DNA of 31,448 nucleotides from Actinomycetes bacterium (GCA_023460975.1 JAEWOG010000005.1:1-31448); one strand, 5' to 3'; positions 21,386-29,625 are shown, counted from the stretch's first letter. A program made the numbers and translations. Notes: generated from the sequence alone by a model not told the origin.

Positions 21386-22555
21386 GTGAGCGGGACTCGC
21401 CGCCGAGCCGTGGCCGTGCTGCGGCGCTCCACCGGAGCGCTCAGCACGGCCGCAACCACGCGCATGCAGGCGGACATGCCGTGGTTCTCGTCCCTGAGCG
21501 CCCAGGACCGGTCCTGGGTCGGGCTGATCGTCCAGGCCGGTATCCAGCAGTTCGTCGAGTGGTACGACACGGGCGAGGATCCCGATCTCGTCCCGCTGAC
21601 GGCCTCCGTGTTCGGCGCAGCCCCGCGCGAGCTGACGCGGGTGATCACTCTCCAGCAGACCGTCGAACTGATCCGCCTCAGCATCGACATCGTCGAGTCC
21701 AACATCGACGATCTGGTCAGCCCCGAGGACGCGGCGGGCGTCCACGCCGCGGTGCTGCTCTACTCCCGCGAGGTCGCCTTCGCGACCGCGGAGGTGTACG
21801 CCCGCGCCGCCGAGTCACGCGGCGCGTGGGATGCCCGCCTGGAGGCGCTCGTCGTGGACGCCGTGCTGAGGGCGGAGACCGACGACGGGGTGCTGTCGCG
21901 GGCCACGGCGCTCGGCTGGGACGTACGCGCCCAGGTGTGCGTGGTGATCGGGTCGGCGCAGCACGACCGCAGTGAGCTCGAGAACTTCGAGGACGTACGT
22001 CGCACCGCTCGCCAGCACGGCCACGAGGCTCTGTGCGCGGGGCAGGGCGAGCGGATCGTGGTGATCCTCGGGCCGGCCACCGACGACCTCTCCGTGGCCA
22101 CCGAGGTGGCGGAACTGTTCGGCCCGGGGCCGGTCGTCGTCGGCCCGGTCGTGGGTTCGCTCTCCGAGGCGCACCTCTCGGCGCGTGAGGCGCTGAGCGC
22201 TCACCGGGCGGCACGCGGGTGGCCGGACGCACCGCGACCTGTCCGTAGCGCCGCTCTGCTCGCCGAGCGCGCCCTGGCGGGCGACGGACATGCCCGCAGG
22301 CGACTCGTGGAGGAGATCTACCTGGCGTTGGCGGACGGCAAGCCGACGCTCCTGGAGACCCTGCGGGTGTGGCTCGAGTTGGGCTCCTCCATCGAGGCCA
22401 CGGCGCGCGCGCTGTTCGTGCACCCCAACACGGTGCGCTACCGCCTCGGGCAGGTGGCCGACGTGACGGGCCTGTCCCCCGCCGCCCCGCGCGATGCGTT
22501 CACTTTGCACATGGCCTTGGTCCTCGGACAGCTCTCTGGACGCACTTCTTTGTAG
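21386..22555 (+). CDS. fasR: PucR-type transcriptional regulator of fatty-acid synthesis (FasR-like)
   Basis: A 389-residue regulator. The C-terminus carries the PucR helix-turn-helix (about 318-372: LLETLRVWLELGSSIEATAR, then ALFVHPNTVRYRLGQVADVTG). A GGDEF-like middle domain (about 165-270) and an N-terminal helical sensory region (RELTRVITLQQTVELIRLSI) complete it. Family knowledge: the Streptomyces coelicolor orthologue in the same position is FasR, an activator of the fabD-fabH-acpP-fabF operon, and the M. tuberculosis counterpart is Rv2242. It lies 27 bases after aceE and 78 bases before fabD. The perfect hairpin at 22541-22575 overlaps its stop codon and is the best operator candidate. 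The start is GTG with GACGAGG upstream. The symbol rests on position and family. Confidence 0.85.
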   Translation: MSGTRRRAVAVLRRSTGALSTAATTRMQADMPWFSSLSAQDRSWVGLIVQAGIQQFVEWYDTGEDPDLVPLTASVFGAAPRELTRVITLQQTVELIRLSIDIVESNIDDLVSPEDAAGVHAAVLLYSREVAFATAEVYARAAESRGAWDARLEALVVDAVLRAETDDGVLSRATALGWDVRAQVCVVIGSAQHDRSELENFEDVRRTARQHGHEALCAGQGERIVVILGPATDDLSVATEVAELFGPGPVVVGPVVGSLSEAHLSAREALSAHRAARGWPDAPRPVRSAALLAERALAGDGHARRRLVEEIYLALADGKPTLLETLRVWLELGSSIEATARALFVHPNTVRYRLGQVADVTGLSPAAPRDAFTLHMALVLGQLSGRTSL

Positions 22556-22575
22556 GACTCCCACAAAGAAGTGCG
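22541..22575 (+). promoter_or_regulatory. Perfect 13-bp inverted repeat between fasR and fabD
   Basis: Arms CGCACTTCTTTGT (22541-22553) and ACAAAGAAGTGCG (22563-22575) flank 9 bases. The left arm overlaps the fasR stop (TAG 22553-22555). It lies about 60 bases before the fabD start, where an activator such as FasR would bind. As RNA it would form a stable hairpin, but no T run follows, which argues against a simple terminator. Confidence 0.65.
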
Positions 22576-22633
22576 GGCGAGTTTCGTACGGCTCGGCTTC
22601 GGAACGCGGCGCTGGACCCGCAAGAGTTGAGGC

Positions 22634-23818
22634 GTGCTCGTCATCGTCGCCCCCGGACAAGGTTCACAGACCCCCGGCTTCCTCCGTCCCTGGCTGGAGG
22701 ACCCCACCTTCGCCGCCCGCTTCGACTGGCTCTCGACCGTGGCCGGGATCGATCTGGCCCATTACGGGACAGAGGCAGACGCGGACACGATCCGCGAAAC
22801 CCAGATCGCGCAGCCGCTCCTGGTGGCCACCGGACTGGTCGCCGCCCTTGAGCTGTTCCCGCACCCGGCGGATGCGTTCCAGCGCGTGGGCGCCGTGGCC
22901 GGACACAGCGTCGGCGAACTGACCGCTGCAGCGGGCGCACGAGCCATCACCGCCGAGCAGGCGATGGTGTTGGTCCGCGAGCGCGGCAACGCAATGGCTG
23001 CGGCCGCGACGGCGACCCCGACCGGCATGACGGCGGTTCTGGGCGGCGACCGGGCCGACGTGCTCGCCACGATCGCGCGCCATGGCCTCACCGCCGCCAA
23101 CGACAACGGCCCGGGGCAGATCGTCGCTGCCGGCACCACCGCGCAGCTGGCAGCGCTGGCCGCGGACCCGCCCGCCAAGGCACGCCTGACCCCGCTCAGC
23201 GTTGCTGGTGCCTTCCACACCGAGCACATGGCTGTGGCCGTCGACCGGCTTGCCTCGCTGGCGCAGTCGGTCTCGACGCACGACGCTCGCACCAAGGTCA
23301 TCTCCAACAAGGACGGCCTGGTGATCCACGAGGGTCCGCAGGTGCTGCGCCGCATCGTCGGGCAGATCGCGAACCCGGTCCGCTGGGACCTGTGCATGGA
23401 GACGATGCTCGACCTGGGCGTCACGGGCATCCTCGAGATTCCCCCGGCTGGCACCCTGACGGGCATCGCGAAGCGCGCCATGAAGGGCGTCGAGACCTTC
23501 GCCCTCAAGACCCCCGATCAGCTGGACGCGGCTCACGAGTTCTGCGCCAAGCACGGGGAGCCGTCCCCGGTCGACCTCAGCCCTGCCTGGCGGATGGTCG
23601 TGGCGCCGAGCAAGGGCACCTTCCACCTCTCCGACATGGTCGTCGGCGTCGACGTCCTCCCCGAGGGCGCCTCGATCGGCGACATCGCCAGCCTGCGTGA
23701 CCGTACGCCGGTCCACGCCACCCACGGCGGGCGCGTCGTGGAGTGGTTGGTGGAGGACGGCGACCTGGTCTCCCCCGGTCAGCCCCTGCTCCGTCTGCAC
23801 CCGGAGAAGGTCTCGTGA
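22634..23818 (+). CDS. fabD: Malonyl-CoA:ACP transacylase with a C-terminal biotinyl/lipoyl-like domain
   Basis: A 394-residue protein. Residues 1-305 are a complete transacylase: APGQGSQTPGF, nucleophile Ser92 in GHSVGE, catalytic His195 in AGAFHTEHM, and Gln60 in QIAQP. The enzyme moves malonate from CoA to ACP. Normal FabD proteins end near here (about 300-315 residues). This one continues with about 75 residues (318-394) of barrel-sandwich type: VVAPSKGTF, then VLPEGASIGDIASLRDRTPV, then GGRVVEWLVEDGDLVSPGQP and LLRL. This aligns with biotinyl/lipoyl domains, but the EAMKM site reads ASLRD, so the modified Lys is replaced (by Arg in my alignment). The start is GTG at 22634. The stop overlaps the fabH start (GTGA). 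Confidence 0.95.
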   Translation: MLVIVAPGQGSQTPGFLRPWLEDPTFAARFDWLSTVAGIDLAHYGTEADADTIRETQIAQPLLVATGLVAALELFPHPADAFQRVGAVAGHSVGELTAAAGARAITAEQAMVLVRERGNAMAAAATATPTGMTAVLGGDRADVLATIARHGLTAANDNGPGQIVAAGTTAQLAALAADPPAKARLTPLSVAGAFHTEHMAVAVDRLASLAQSVSTHDARTKVISNKDGLVIHEGPQVLRRIVGQIANPVRWDLCMETMLDLGVTGILEIPPAGTLTGIAKRAMKGVETFALKTPDQLDAAHEFCAKHGEPSPVDLSPAWRMVVAPSKGTFHLSDMVVGVDVLPEGASIGDIASLRDRTPVHATHGGRVVEWLVEDGDLVSPGQPLLRLHPEKVS

Positions 23819-24828
23819 CCATTCTCGCCACCGCGCCCGGTGCCGCGCACGCGGCGATTCTCGGCGTGGGCTCCTACAGGGCGTCGCTGGTCGTGCCCAA
23901 CGCCGACATCGTCGAGGCGATCGACAGCAGCGACGAGTGGATCCAACAGCGCTCCGGGATCAAGTCGCGTCGCTTCGCGACGCCGGATGAGACCGTGCAG
24001 ATGATGAGCGTCCAGGCGGCCCGGCGGGCGCTGGAGAGCTCCGGCGTCGACGCGGCCGAGATCGGGTGCGTCATCGTGGCGACCGTCAGCCATCTCATGC
24101 AGACCCCGGCAATCGCGACCGCGATCGCGCACGAGCTCGGCACCGATCACGCGGCCGCCTTCGACATCTCCGCGGCGTGCGCGGGCTTCTGCCACGGCGT
24201 CGCGCTCGCCAGCGATCTGGTACGCGGCGGCACCGCCGCCAAGGTGCTCGTCATCGGCGTCGAGCGGCTCTCAGACATCACCGACGGAACGGACCGCGGG
24301 ACGGCTTTCATCTTCGCCGACGGCGCGGGGGCTGCGGTCGTGGGCGCGTCGGACTCCCCGGGCATCGCTCCCGTGGTGTGGGGCTCCGACGGTGAGCAGT
24401 ACGACCTCATCCGCCAGCGCGAGGACTGGCGCGAGGTGGTCGGCTCGACCGAGCGCCCGGGGTCGGGCGTGATGCCGCACCTGACGATGCAGGGCAACGC
24501 CGTCTTCCGGTGGGCCTCGTTCTCGATGGCCAAGATCGCCCAGCAGGCTCTCGACGTCGCAGGCATCACCGCCGACGAGCTCGACGTCTTCGTCCCCCAT
24601 CAGGCCAACATGCGCATCATCGACGCGATGGCCCGCTCCATGAAGCTGCCTGAGCACGTCCGCATCGCCCGGGACATCGCCGAGCAGGGCAACACCTCCG
24701 CGGCGTCCATCCCCCTGGCGCTCGACGCCATGATCGCCTCCGGCGAAGCGCGCTCGGGCGACCTCGCGCTCCTGATCGCCTTCGGCGCGGGGCTGGCGTA
24801 CGCCGCCCAGGTCGTCGTCGTCCCCTGA
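23815..24828 (+). CDS. fabH: Beta-ketoacyl-ACP synthase III
   Basis: A 337-residue condensing enzyme that starts fatty-acid chains from acyl-CoA and malonyl-ACP. The catalytic triad is visible: Cys122 (DISAACAGFCHG), His262 (VFVPHQANMRI) and Asn293 (QGNTSAASIP). The N-terminal part has SSDEWIQQRSGIKSRRF, typical of the family. The GTG start at 23815 overlaps the fabD stop by four bases (GTGA), and GGAGAAGG lies 5 bases upstream, so translation is coupled. The frame is open further upstream, but that part is inside fabD. Substrate preference (acetyl, isobutyryl or other branched starters) cannot be read directly. Its position between fabD and acpP follows the Streptomyces order, while mycobacteria keep fabH elsewhere. 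Confidence 0.96.
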   Translation: MTILATAPGAAHAAILGVGSYRASLVVPNADIVEAIDSSDEWIQQRSGIKSRRFATPDETVQMMSVQAARRALESSGVDAAEIGCVIVATVSHLMQTPAIATAIAHELGTDHAAAFDISAACAGFCHGVALASDLVRGGTAAKVLVIGVERLSDITDGTDRGTAFIFADGAGAAVVGASDSPGIAPVVWGSDGEQYDLIRQREDWREVVGSTERPGSGVMPHLTMQGNAVFRWASFSMAKIAQQALDVAGITADELDVFVPHQANMRIIDAMARSMKLPEHVRIARDIAEQGNTSAASIPLALDAMIASGEARSGDLALLIAFGAGLAYAAQVVVVP

Positions 24829-24829
24829 A

Positions 24830-24848
24830 CGATCGGCCACGCCGATCG
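24830..24848 (+). terminator. Hairpin between fabH and acpP (possible attenuator)
   Basis: CGATCGGC, loop CAC, GCCGATCG: a perfect 8-bp stem two bases after the fabH stop, without a T run. It could partly terminate upstream transcripts or protect the 3' end of the fabD-fabH message. Confidence 0.45.
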
Positions 24849-24898
24849 CACCACGATTCACCCACCAACAGCATCACCCCAACCAGGAAGGAAGGCCC

Positions 24899-25144
24899 AT
24901 GGCCACCACCGAAGAGATCCGCGCCGACCTCGCAGAGATCGTCAACGAGGTCGCCGGCGTCGACGCCGCTGACGTGCAGTTGGACAAGTCGTTCGTGGAC
25001 GACCTGGACGTCGACTCCCTGTCGATGGTCGAGGTCGTCGTCGCCGCCGAGGAGAAGTTCGGCGTGTCCATCCCGGACGACCAGGTCGCCAACCTCAAGA
25101 CCGTGGGCGACGCCGTCGCCTACATCGAGCGCGCGTCCGCCTGA
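24899..25144 (+). CDS. acpP: Acyl carrier protein
   Basis: An 81-residue acidic four-helix carrier protein. The phosphopantetheine site is Ser40 in DDLDVDSLSMVEVV, the classic DSL motif. The end AVAYIERASA is also typical. It carries the growing acyl chain as a thioester and serves FabD, FabH and FabF, whose genes flank it. The ATG at 24899 is preceded by AGGAAGGAAGG, the strongest ribosome binding site in this operon, as expected for a protein needed in large excess. Hairpins on both sides (24830-24848, 25158-25188) could create a stable acpP transcript of its own. Confidence 0.97.
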   Translation: MATTEEIRADLAEIVNEVAGVDAADVQLDKSFVDDLDVDSLSMVEVVVAAEEKFGVSIPDDQVANLKTVGDAVAYIERASA

Positions 25145-25157
25145 TCTGGCGCGGGAT

Positions 25158-25188
25158 GCCGGCCGCGAGGAGCACTCCCGCGGCCGGC
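25158..25188 (+). terminator. Strong hairpin between acpP and fabF (partial terminator or RNA stabiliser)
   Basis: GCCGGCCGCG (25158-25167) pairs with CGCGGCCGGC (25179-25188), and the loop contributes GGAG/CTCC pairs with one bulged A. No T run follows. Placed after the most highly needed gene, it could lower fabF and accD6 transcription relative to acpP. Confidence 0.55.
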
Positions 25189-25226
25189 CCTCGCCCATCC
25201 CCCTCTCGAGAACGGAAGCCTTCACG

Positions 25227-26468
25227 ATGAGTACCCCCCGTGTCGTGGTCACTGGCCTGGGCACCACCTCGCCCCTGGGCGGTGACGTCCCGACCACCTG
25301 GCAGGCCATGCTGGCCGGCCAGTCCGGCGTACGCCACCTCGACGACGAGTGGGCGGCCGACCAGCCGGTCCGCATCGCCGCGCGCGTGGCGGTCGAGCCG
25401 ACCGACGTCCTCGAGCGGGTCAAGGCACGCCGTCTCGACCGCTCCAGCCAGTTTGCGATGGTCGCCGCCGCCGAGGCGTGGCGCGACGCCGGACTGGAGG
25501 GCGCCGATGTCGAGCCCGAGCGCCTTTCGGTCTCCCTGGCCTCAGGCATCGGTGGAGTCACCACGCTGCTGAGCAACTACGACGCGCTCAAGGAGAAGGG
25601 CCCACGACGCGTCTCCCCTCTTGCGGTGCCGATGCTTATGCCCAACGCCCCAGCAGCCAACGTCTCGCTCGCGTACGGCGCGAGGGCCGCCGTGCACGCG
25701 CCCACCTCCGCCTGCGCGTCCGGCAATGAAGCGATCGCGATGGCGCTGGACATGATCCGGCTGGGCCGGGCAGACGTCGTCATCGCCGGCGGCACCGAGG
25801 CCGCGATCCACCCGCTTCCCATGGCTGCCTTCGCCCAGATGATGGCGCTGTCGAAGAACGATGGCGACCCCACCGCTGTCTCGCGACCGTGGGACACCGG
25901 GCGCGACGGCTTCGTCCTCGGTGAGGGGGGCGCCGTGCTGGTCCTCGAGTCGGAGGAACACGCACGTGCCCGTGGCGCACGGGTGTACGCGACCCTGCTC
26001 GGCGCGGGGATCAGCAACGATGCGCACGACATTGCGCAGCCGGATCCCGAGGGTCGCGGCGGCACGCGCGCCATCCGGGCTGCGCTGCGCGACGGCGACA
26101 TCGCCCCGACGAGCGTCGTGCACGTCAACGCCCACGCGACCTCCACGCCGCAGGGCGACGTGGCCGAGGGGCTCATGCTCCACCAGGTGCTCGGCGCGCA
26201 GGCCACCTCGGCGGTCGTCACGTCGACGAAGTCCATGACGGGCCACCTGCTGGGCGGCGCCGGTGCGCTGGAGGCCGTGGCGACGGTGCTCGCGCTGCAC
26301 CACCGCACCAGCCCGCCGACCATCAACCTCGACAACCAGGACCCGAAGGTCGAGCTCGACATCCCACGTACGGCGCGCTCGCTGCCCGACGGGGACATCG
26401 TCGGCCTCAACAACAGCTTCGGCTTCGGCGGCGCCAACGTGGCCGTCGCCTTCGGGAGCGCTTCATGA
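25227..26468 (+). CDS. fabF: Beta-ketoacyl-ACP synthase II (KasA-like)
   Basis: A 413-residue elongating condensing enzyme. The nucleophile Cys163 lies in APTSACASGNEAIA. His303 is in NAHATSTPQGD, Lys335 and His340 are in TSTKSMTGHLLGG. The C-terminal loop LNNSFGFGGANVAVAF is standard. It condenses acyl-ACP with malonyl-ACP and releases CO2. GGAAG lies 9 bases before the ATG at 25227. The last four bases overlap the accD6 start (ATGA). There is one KAS II gene here, unlike the kasA-kasB pair of mycobacteria, so synthesis of ordinary membrane-length acids rather than mycolate precursors is likely (inference). Confidence 0.96.
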   Translation: MSTPRVVVTGLGTTSPLGGDVPTTWQAMLAGQSGVRHLDDEWAADQPVRIAARVAVEPTDVLERVKARRLDRSSQFAMVAAAEAWRDAGLEGADVEPERLSVSLASGIGGVTTLLSNYDALKEKGPRRVSPLAVPMLMPNAPAANVSLAYGARAAVHAPTSACASGNEAIAMALDMIRLGRADVVIAGGTEAAIHPLPMAAFAQMMALSKNDGDPTAVSRPWDTGRDGFVLGEGGAVLVLESEEHARARGARVYATLLGAGISNDAHDIAQPDPEGRGGTRAIRAALRDGDIAPTSVVHVNAHATSTPQGDVAEGLMLHQVLGAQATSAVVTSTKSMTGHLLGGAGALEAVATVLALHHRTSPPTINLDNQDPKVELDIPRTARSLPDGDIVGLNNSFGFGGANVAVAFGSAS

Positions 26469-27898
26469 CCTCCACGGCGCGTACGGCCGCGGGCAAGCTG
26501 CCTCGTGAGGACGACCCCCGCAATCCGAATCACCGCCTCGCGGCCCTGTTCGACGCCGGCACGATGGAACTCATCTCCCCCGACGACGGGTCGGGGATGC
26601 TGGCGGCCATCGGCTCGGTCCAGAGTGCCCGCGTGGTGGCTTTCTGCAGTGATGCCACGGTCATGGGCGGCGCCATGGGCGACGAGGGCTGCGCGGTCGT
26701 GGTCGACGCCTATGAGCGCGCTCTCAGCGACGGGCTGCCGATCATCGGCCTGTGGCACTCAGGGGGCGCCCGGCTGGCCGAGGGCGTTCTCTCGCTGCAC
26801 GCGGTCGGTCGGATCTTCCGCATCATGACTCAGGCCTCTGGCGTCATTCCTCAGATCTCCGTGGTCCTGGGACCCGCCGCCGGTGGCGCGGCGTACGGCC
26901 CGGCCCTCACCGACGTCGTGATCCTCGGTCCGGACGGACGGATCTTCGTGACGGGGCCGGACGTGGTGCGGTCGGTGACCGGCGAGGACGTCGACATGCT
27001 GCGCTTGGGCGGCCCGGAGCCGCACGGGCGGCGCTCAGGTGTCGTCCATGTGCTCGCGGACTCCGAGGCCGATGCCCTCGACCGGGCACGCGGCATCGCG
27101 CATCTTCTCGGGGCTCAGGGTGCCCTCTCCGTGGGGGCCGTCGCCGACGTCGACCTCAGCGCGGCGCTGCCGGAGTCCCGCAAGCGTGCCTACGACGTGC
27201 ACCCGCTCGTGGAGAACCTGCTCGATGAGGGAACCATGACCGAGCTCCATGCTCGGTGGGCGCCCAACATCGTCGTCGCCCTGGGCCGCGTCGGCGGCCG
27301 GACCGTCGGCGTGGTCGCCAACAATCCGCTCCGCCTGGGCGGCTGCCTGGATTCCCTGTCTGCCGAGAAGGCGTCTCGGTTCGTCCGCCTGTGCGACGCG
27401 TTCGGCATCCCCCTCATCGTCCTGGTGGACGTGCCCGGCTACCTCCCGGGTGTGGGGCAGGAGTGGGACGGCGTCGTACGGCGTGGCGCCAAGCTGCTGC
27501 ATGCGTTCGCCGAGAGCGTCGTGCCTCGGGTCACGCTGGTGACCCGCAAGACGTACGGCGGCGCCTACATCGCGATGAACTCCCGCTCCTTGGGTGCGAC
27601 GAAGGTGTTCGCGTGGCCGGGCGCGGAGGTGGCCGTGATGGGTGCTGTCGCTGCCGTACGTGTCCTGCACCGTCGCAAGCTCGCTGAGGTCTCCCCCGAC
27701 ATCCGTGGCCGCGTGGAGGAAGAACTGGCGGCGGAACACGAGCGCATCGCCGGCGGCGTCGAGAAGGCGGTCGAGATCGGGGTCGTGGACGAGATCGTGG
27801 AGCCGGATCGCACCCGCACGGCCATCGCGGCCGCGATCGCAGCAGAGATCGACGCGCAGGGTGTGCGTCGCGGACGGCACGGCAACATCCCTCTCTGA
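26465..27898 (+). CDS. accD6: Acyl-CoA carboxylase carboxyltransferase (beta) subunit
   Basis: A 477-residue carboxyltransferase that transfers CO2 from carboxybiotin to acetyl- or propionyl-CoA. The two crotonase-like halves are visible. The N-half oxyanion and CoA motif is GPAAGGAAYGPALTD, and the C-half motif is KTYGGAYIAMNSRSLGA, with VDVPGYLPGVGQEWDG between. It is shorter than the typical 510-550 residue PccB-type proteins, mostly at the N-terminus, like mycobacterial AccD6, which also ends the fab operon. The ATGA overlap with fabF makes it the last coupled gene. The biotin carboxylase/carrier alpha subunit is not in the window. A strong hairpin terminator follows 17 bases later. The exact acyl-CoA preference is not readable. 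Confidence 0.92.
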   Translation: MTSTARTAAGKLPREDDPRNPNHRLAALFDAGTMELISPDDGSGMLAAIGSVQSARVVAFCSDATVMGGAMGDEGCAVVVDAYERALSDGLPIIGLWHSGGARLAEGVLSLHAVGRIFRIMTQASGVIPQISVVLGPAAGGAAYGPALTDVVILGPDGRIFVTGPDVVRSVTGEDVDMLRLGGPEPHGRRSGVVHVLADSEADALDRARGIAHLLGAQGALSVGAVADVDLSAALPESRKRAYDVHPLVENLLDEGTMTELHARWAPNIVVALGRVGGRTVGVVANNPLRLGGCLDSLSAEKASRFVRLCDAFGIPLIVLVDVPGYLPGVGQEWDGVVRRGAKLLHAFAESVVPRVTLVTRKTYGGAYIAMNSRSLGATKVFAWPGAEVAVMGAVAAVRVLHRRKLAEVSPDIRGRVEEELAAEHERIAGGVEKAVEIGVVDEIVEPDRTRTAIAAAIAAEIDAQGVRRGRHGNIPL

Positions 27899-27915
27899 GA
27901 GGCCACCACGCACGA

Positions 27916-27947
27916 AGAGCGGGTCCCGGTCAGCCGGGACCCGCTCT
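27916..27947. terminator. Strong bidirectional terminator after the fab operon
   Basis: AGAGCGGGTCCCGG, loop TCAG, CCGGGACCCGCTCT: a 14-bp perfect stem with a tetraloop, extended by ACGA/TCGT around a bulged A. It lies between the convergent accD6 and DUF3145 genes and can serve both. Confidence 0.85.
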
Positions 27948-27979
27948 CGTCGTGTCAGGGGTGGTGCTGAGTCTGGAGC

Positions 27980-28507
27980 TCACACCACTTGGTGGAGCCA
28001 CCGTACGGGAGCGCCCTCGCCCGCGTACCGGAAGGTCTCCAACTCGTCGTCCCACGGCTTGCCCACCAGCCGGTCGACCTCGTTCTCCAAGGTGGTCTCG
28101 CCGTGGGCAGCCTTCACCATGGCTGCCCGCAACCGGTCCTCGGGGATCATGATGTCACCGTGCAGGCCCGTGACGGCGTGGAAGACGCCGAGCTCGGGCG
28201 TGCAGGAGTAGCGCGAGCCCTCAGTGGACGGCGTCGGCTCCTCGGTGATCTCGAAGCGCAGATGGTTCCACCCGCGCAGCGCGGAAACGATCGCGGCGGC
28301 AGTGCCGGCCGATCCCGTCCACGACAACTCGGCCCGGTAGGAGCCGGGCTGAGCGGGTTGCGTGGTCCAGTCAAGGTTCACGGCAACGCCGAGCACCCCT
28401 CCCACGGCCCACTCGATGTGAGGGCAGAGTGCAGAGGGGGTTGAGTGCACGTAAAGAATGCCCCGTGTCCCCGGACCTTCCGGGCGGATGGCAGTGCGTG
28501 TGGTCAC
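27980..28507 (-). CDS. DUF3145 family protein
   Basis: A 175-residue actinobacterial protein of unknown function. The GTG at 28507 has a near-perfect ribosome binding site (AAGGAGG) 5 bases upstream. Conserved segments are GILYVHSTPSALCPHIEWAV, SYRAELSWTGSAGTAAAI, RGWNHLRFEITEEP and VGKPWDDELETFRYAGEGAP. No membrane segment, signal peptide or catalytic signature is seen. From memory, the gene is commonly found next to the fab operon in actinobacteria, which suggests a role linked to lipid or envelope metabolism (inference). It converges with accD6. Confidence 0.9.
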   Translation of the reverse strand: MTTRTAIRPEGPGTRGILYVHSTPSALCPHIEWAVGGVLGVAVNLDWTTQPAQPGSYRAELSWTGSAGTAAAIVSALRGWNHLRFEITEEPTPSTEGSRYSCTPELGVFHAVTGLHGDIMIPEDRLRAAMVKAAHGETTLENEVDRLVGKPWDDELETFRYAGEGAPVRWLHQVV

Positions 28508-28623
28508 AATGACCTCCTTGAGTACAGACGCTCCAGATACGCCTTCCCCAGCGGTCTGACGTCATGGCTCAACAGGGTCGAGTGACACGTATGTGGTTAT
28601 CGCAGCCATTGTGACGCAAGTGG

Positions 28624-29568
28624 TCACTGATTTCCAGTGTGACGCCCCGTCATCGCTTCGCCGCGTGCGGGCGCCTCCAGCTGCATCATGCGCGTGACCA
28701 CCTCGGCGGCAATCCCCAGGCCACCCAGGTGCGACTGCCCGACGACCACCTCGAACGCGACGCTCGGCAGCCGCTCGCTGCAGTGCCTGCCGTGAGCCAC
28801 AGGCACGATGTGATCGGAGTCCCCGTGCCACCAGTGCACGGGCGTGGTGACGTCCGCCAGGTCGAACCCCCAGTAGCGGCTGAAAAGCACCAGATCTGCC
28901 AGCGGCGCGTTGAAGCGATAGCGGGCTCCGTGCAACAGGTCGTCGAGGAACATCGCCTTGAACTCGGGCTGAGCCAGCAGCTCCTTGTCCCCGATCGGCT
29001 GGAAGGCCGCGTACAGGTCGAGCACACCGCCAGCGAGCGGCTTGACGAGTCGCACCGCTCGCGACAGCGCAAACCCGGCCGGGCGGCGCGCCACGTTCAG
29101 GACAGGCGCCATCCGTACGGCCAGTTGGATCGGTCCCCCGGGCGCCGCGTCGGTCCCCACCGTGGGCGCCACGCCACCCAGGACTCCGACGTCCAAGACG
29201 CGCTCGGGCAACGCAGCCCCGCCGGCGAGCGCGTACGGGCCACCACCGGACAGCCCGATCAGCCGGAACTCCCCGATCCCCAGACGGTCCGCCAGGATCT
29301 CGAGGTCACCGGCCCAGTCAAGGATCTCCGGGTACAGGTGCGGCGTGGAGGTTCCGACTCCGGGTCGGTCGAGACCGATGACGCGCAGCCCGCGCTCGTC
29401 GGCCAGCGCACGCACCGACAGCGGAATCTGGCGCCGGGCGCCAGGCGTGCCATGCATCCAGATGAGCGCCGGGCCCTTGCTGTCGCCGTACTCCGCATAG
29501 CTCAGCCTGCGCCCCTCCCGCACCGCGAGGGAACCCTCGACGCTCGGACGGGTGATCGTCTGCCTCAT
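28624..29568 (-). CDS. Alpha/beta hydrolase
   Basis: A 314-residue hydrolase of the alpha/beta fold. The oxyanion motif is HGTPGARR, the nucleophile Ser107 lies in GLSGGGPYAL, the acid is Asp in WWHGDSDHIVP, and the catalytic His is in GQSHLGG. The region VIGLDRPGVGTST is typical of the epoxide-hydrolase/lipase-like branch. An insertion of about 80 residues between strand 6 and the acid forms the cap. The ATG at 29568 is preferred; a GTG at 29586 is possible. Neither has a Shine-Dalgarno sequence. The substrate is unknown. It lies downstream of the TPR gene on the same strand (57-base gap), perhaps co-transcribed. Confidence 0.88.
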   Translation of the reverse strand: MRQTITRPSVEGSLAVREGRRLSYAEYGDSKGPALIWMHGTPGARRQIPLSVRALADERGLRVIGLDRPGVGTSTPHLYPEILDWAGDLEILADRLGIGEFRLIGLSGGGPYALAGGAALPERVLDVGVLGGVAPTVGTDAAPGGPIQLAVRMAPVLNVARRPAGFALSRAVRLVKPLAGGVLDLYAAFQPIGDKELLAQPEFKAMFLDDLLHGARYRFNAPLADLVLFSRYWGFDLADVTTPVHWWHGDSDHIVPVAHGRHCSERLPSVAFEVVVGQSHLGGLGIAAEVVTRMMQLEAPARGEAMTGRHTGNQ

Positions 29569-29625
29569 AGGGGCAAAGTCTGGCACGCCCGCGCTCGCGG
29601 CGCAGGCGATGTCATACCAACGGAA

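Noticed and set aside
18329..21745. A 1,138-codon open frame on the minus strand
   Set aside because: It is antisense to aceE and fasR and shows only shadow-frame composition with no domain.
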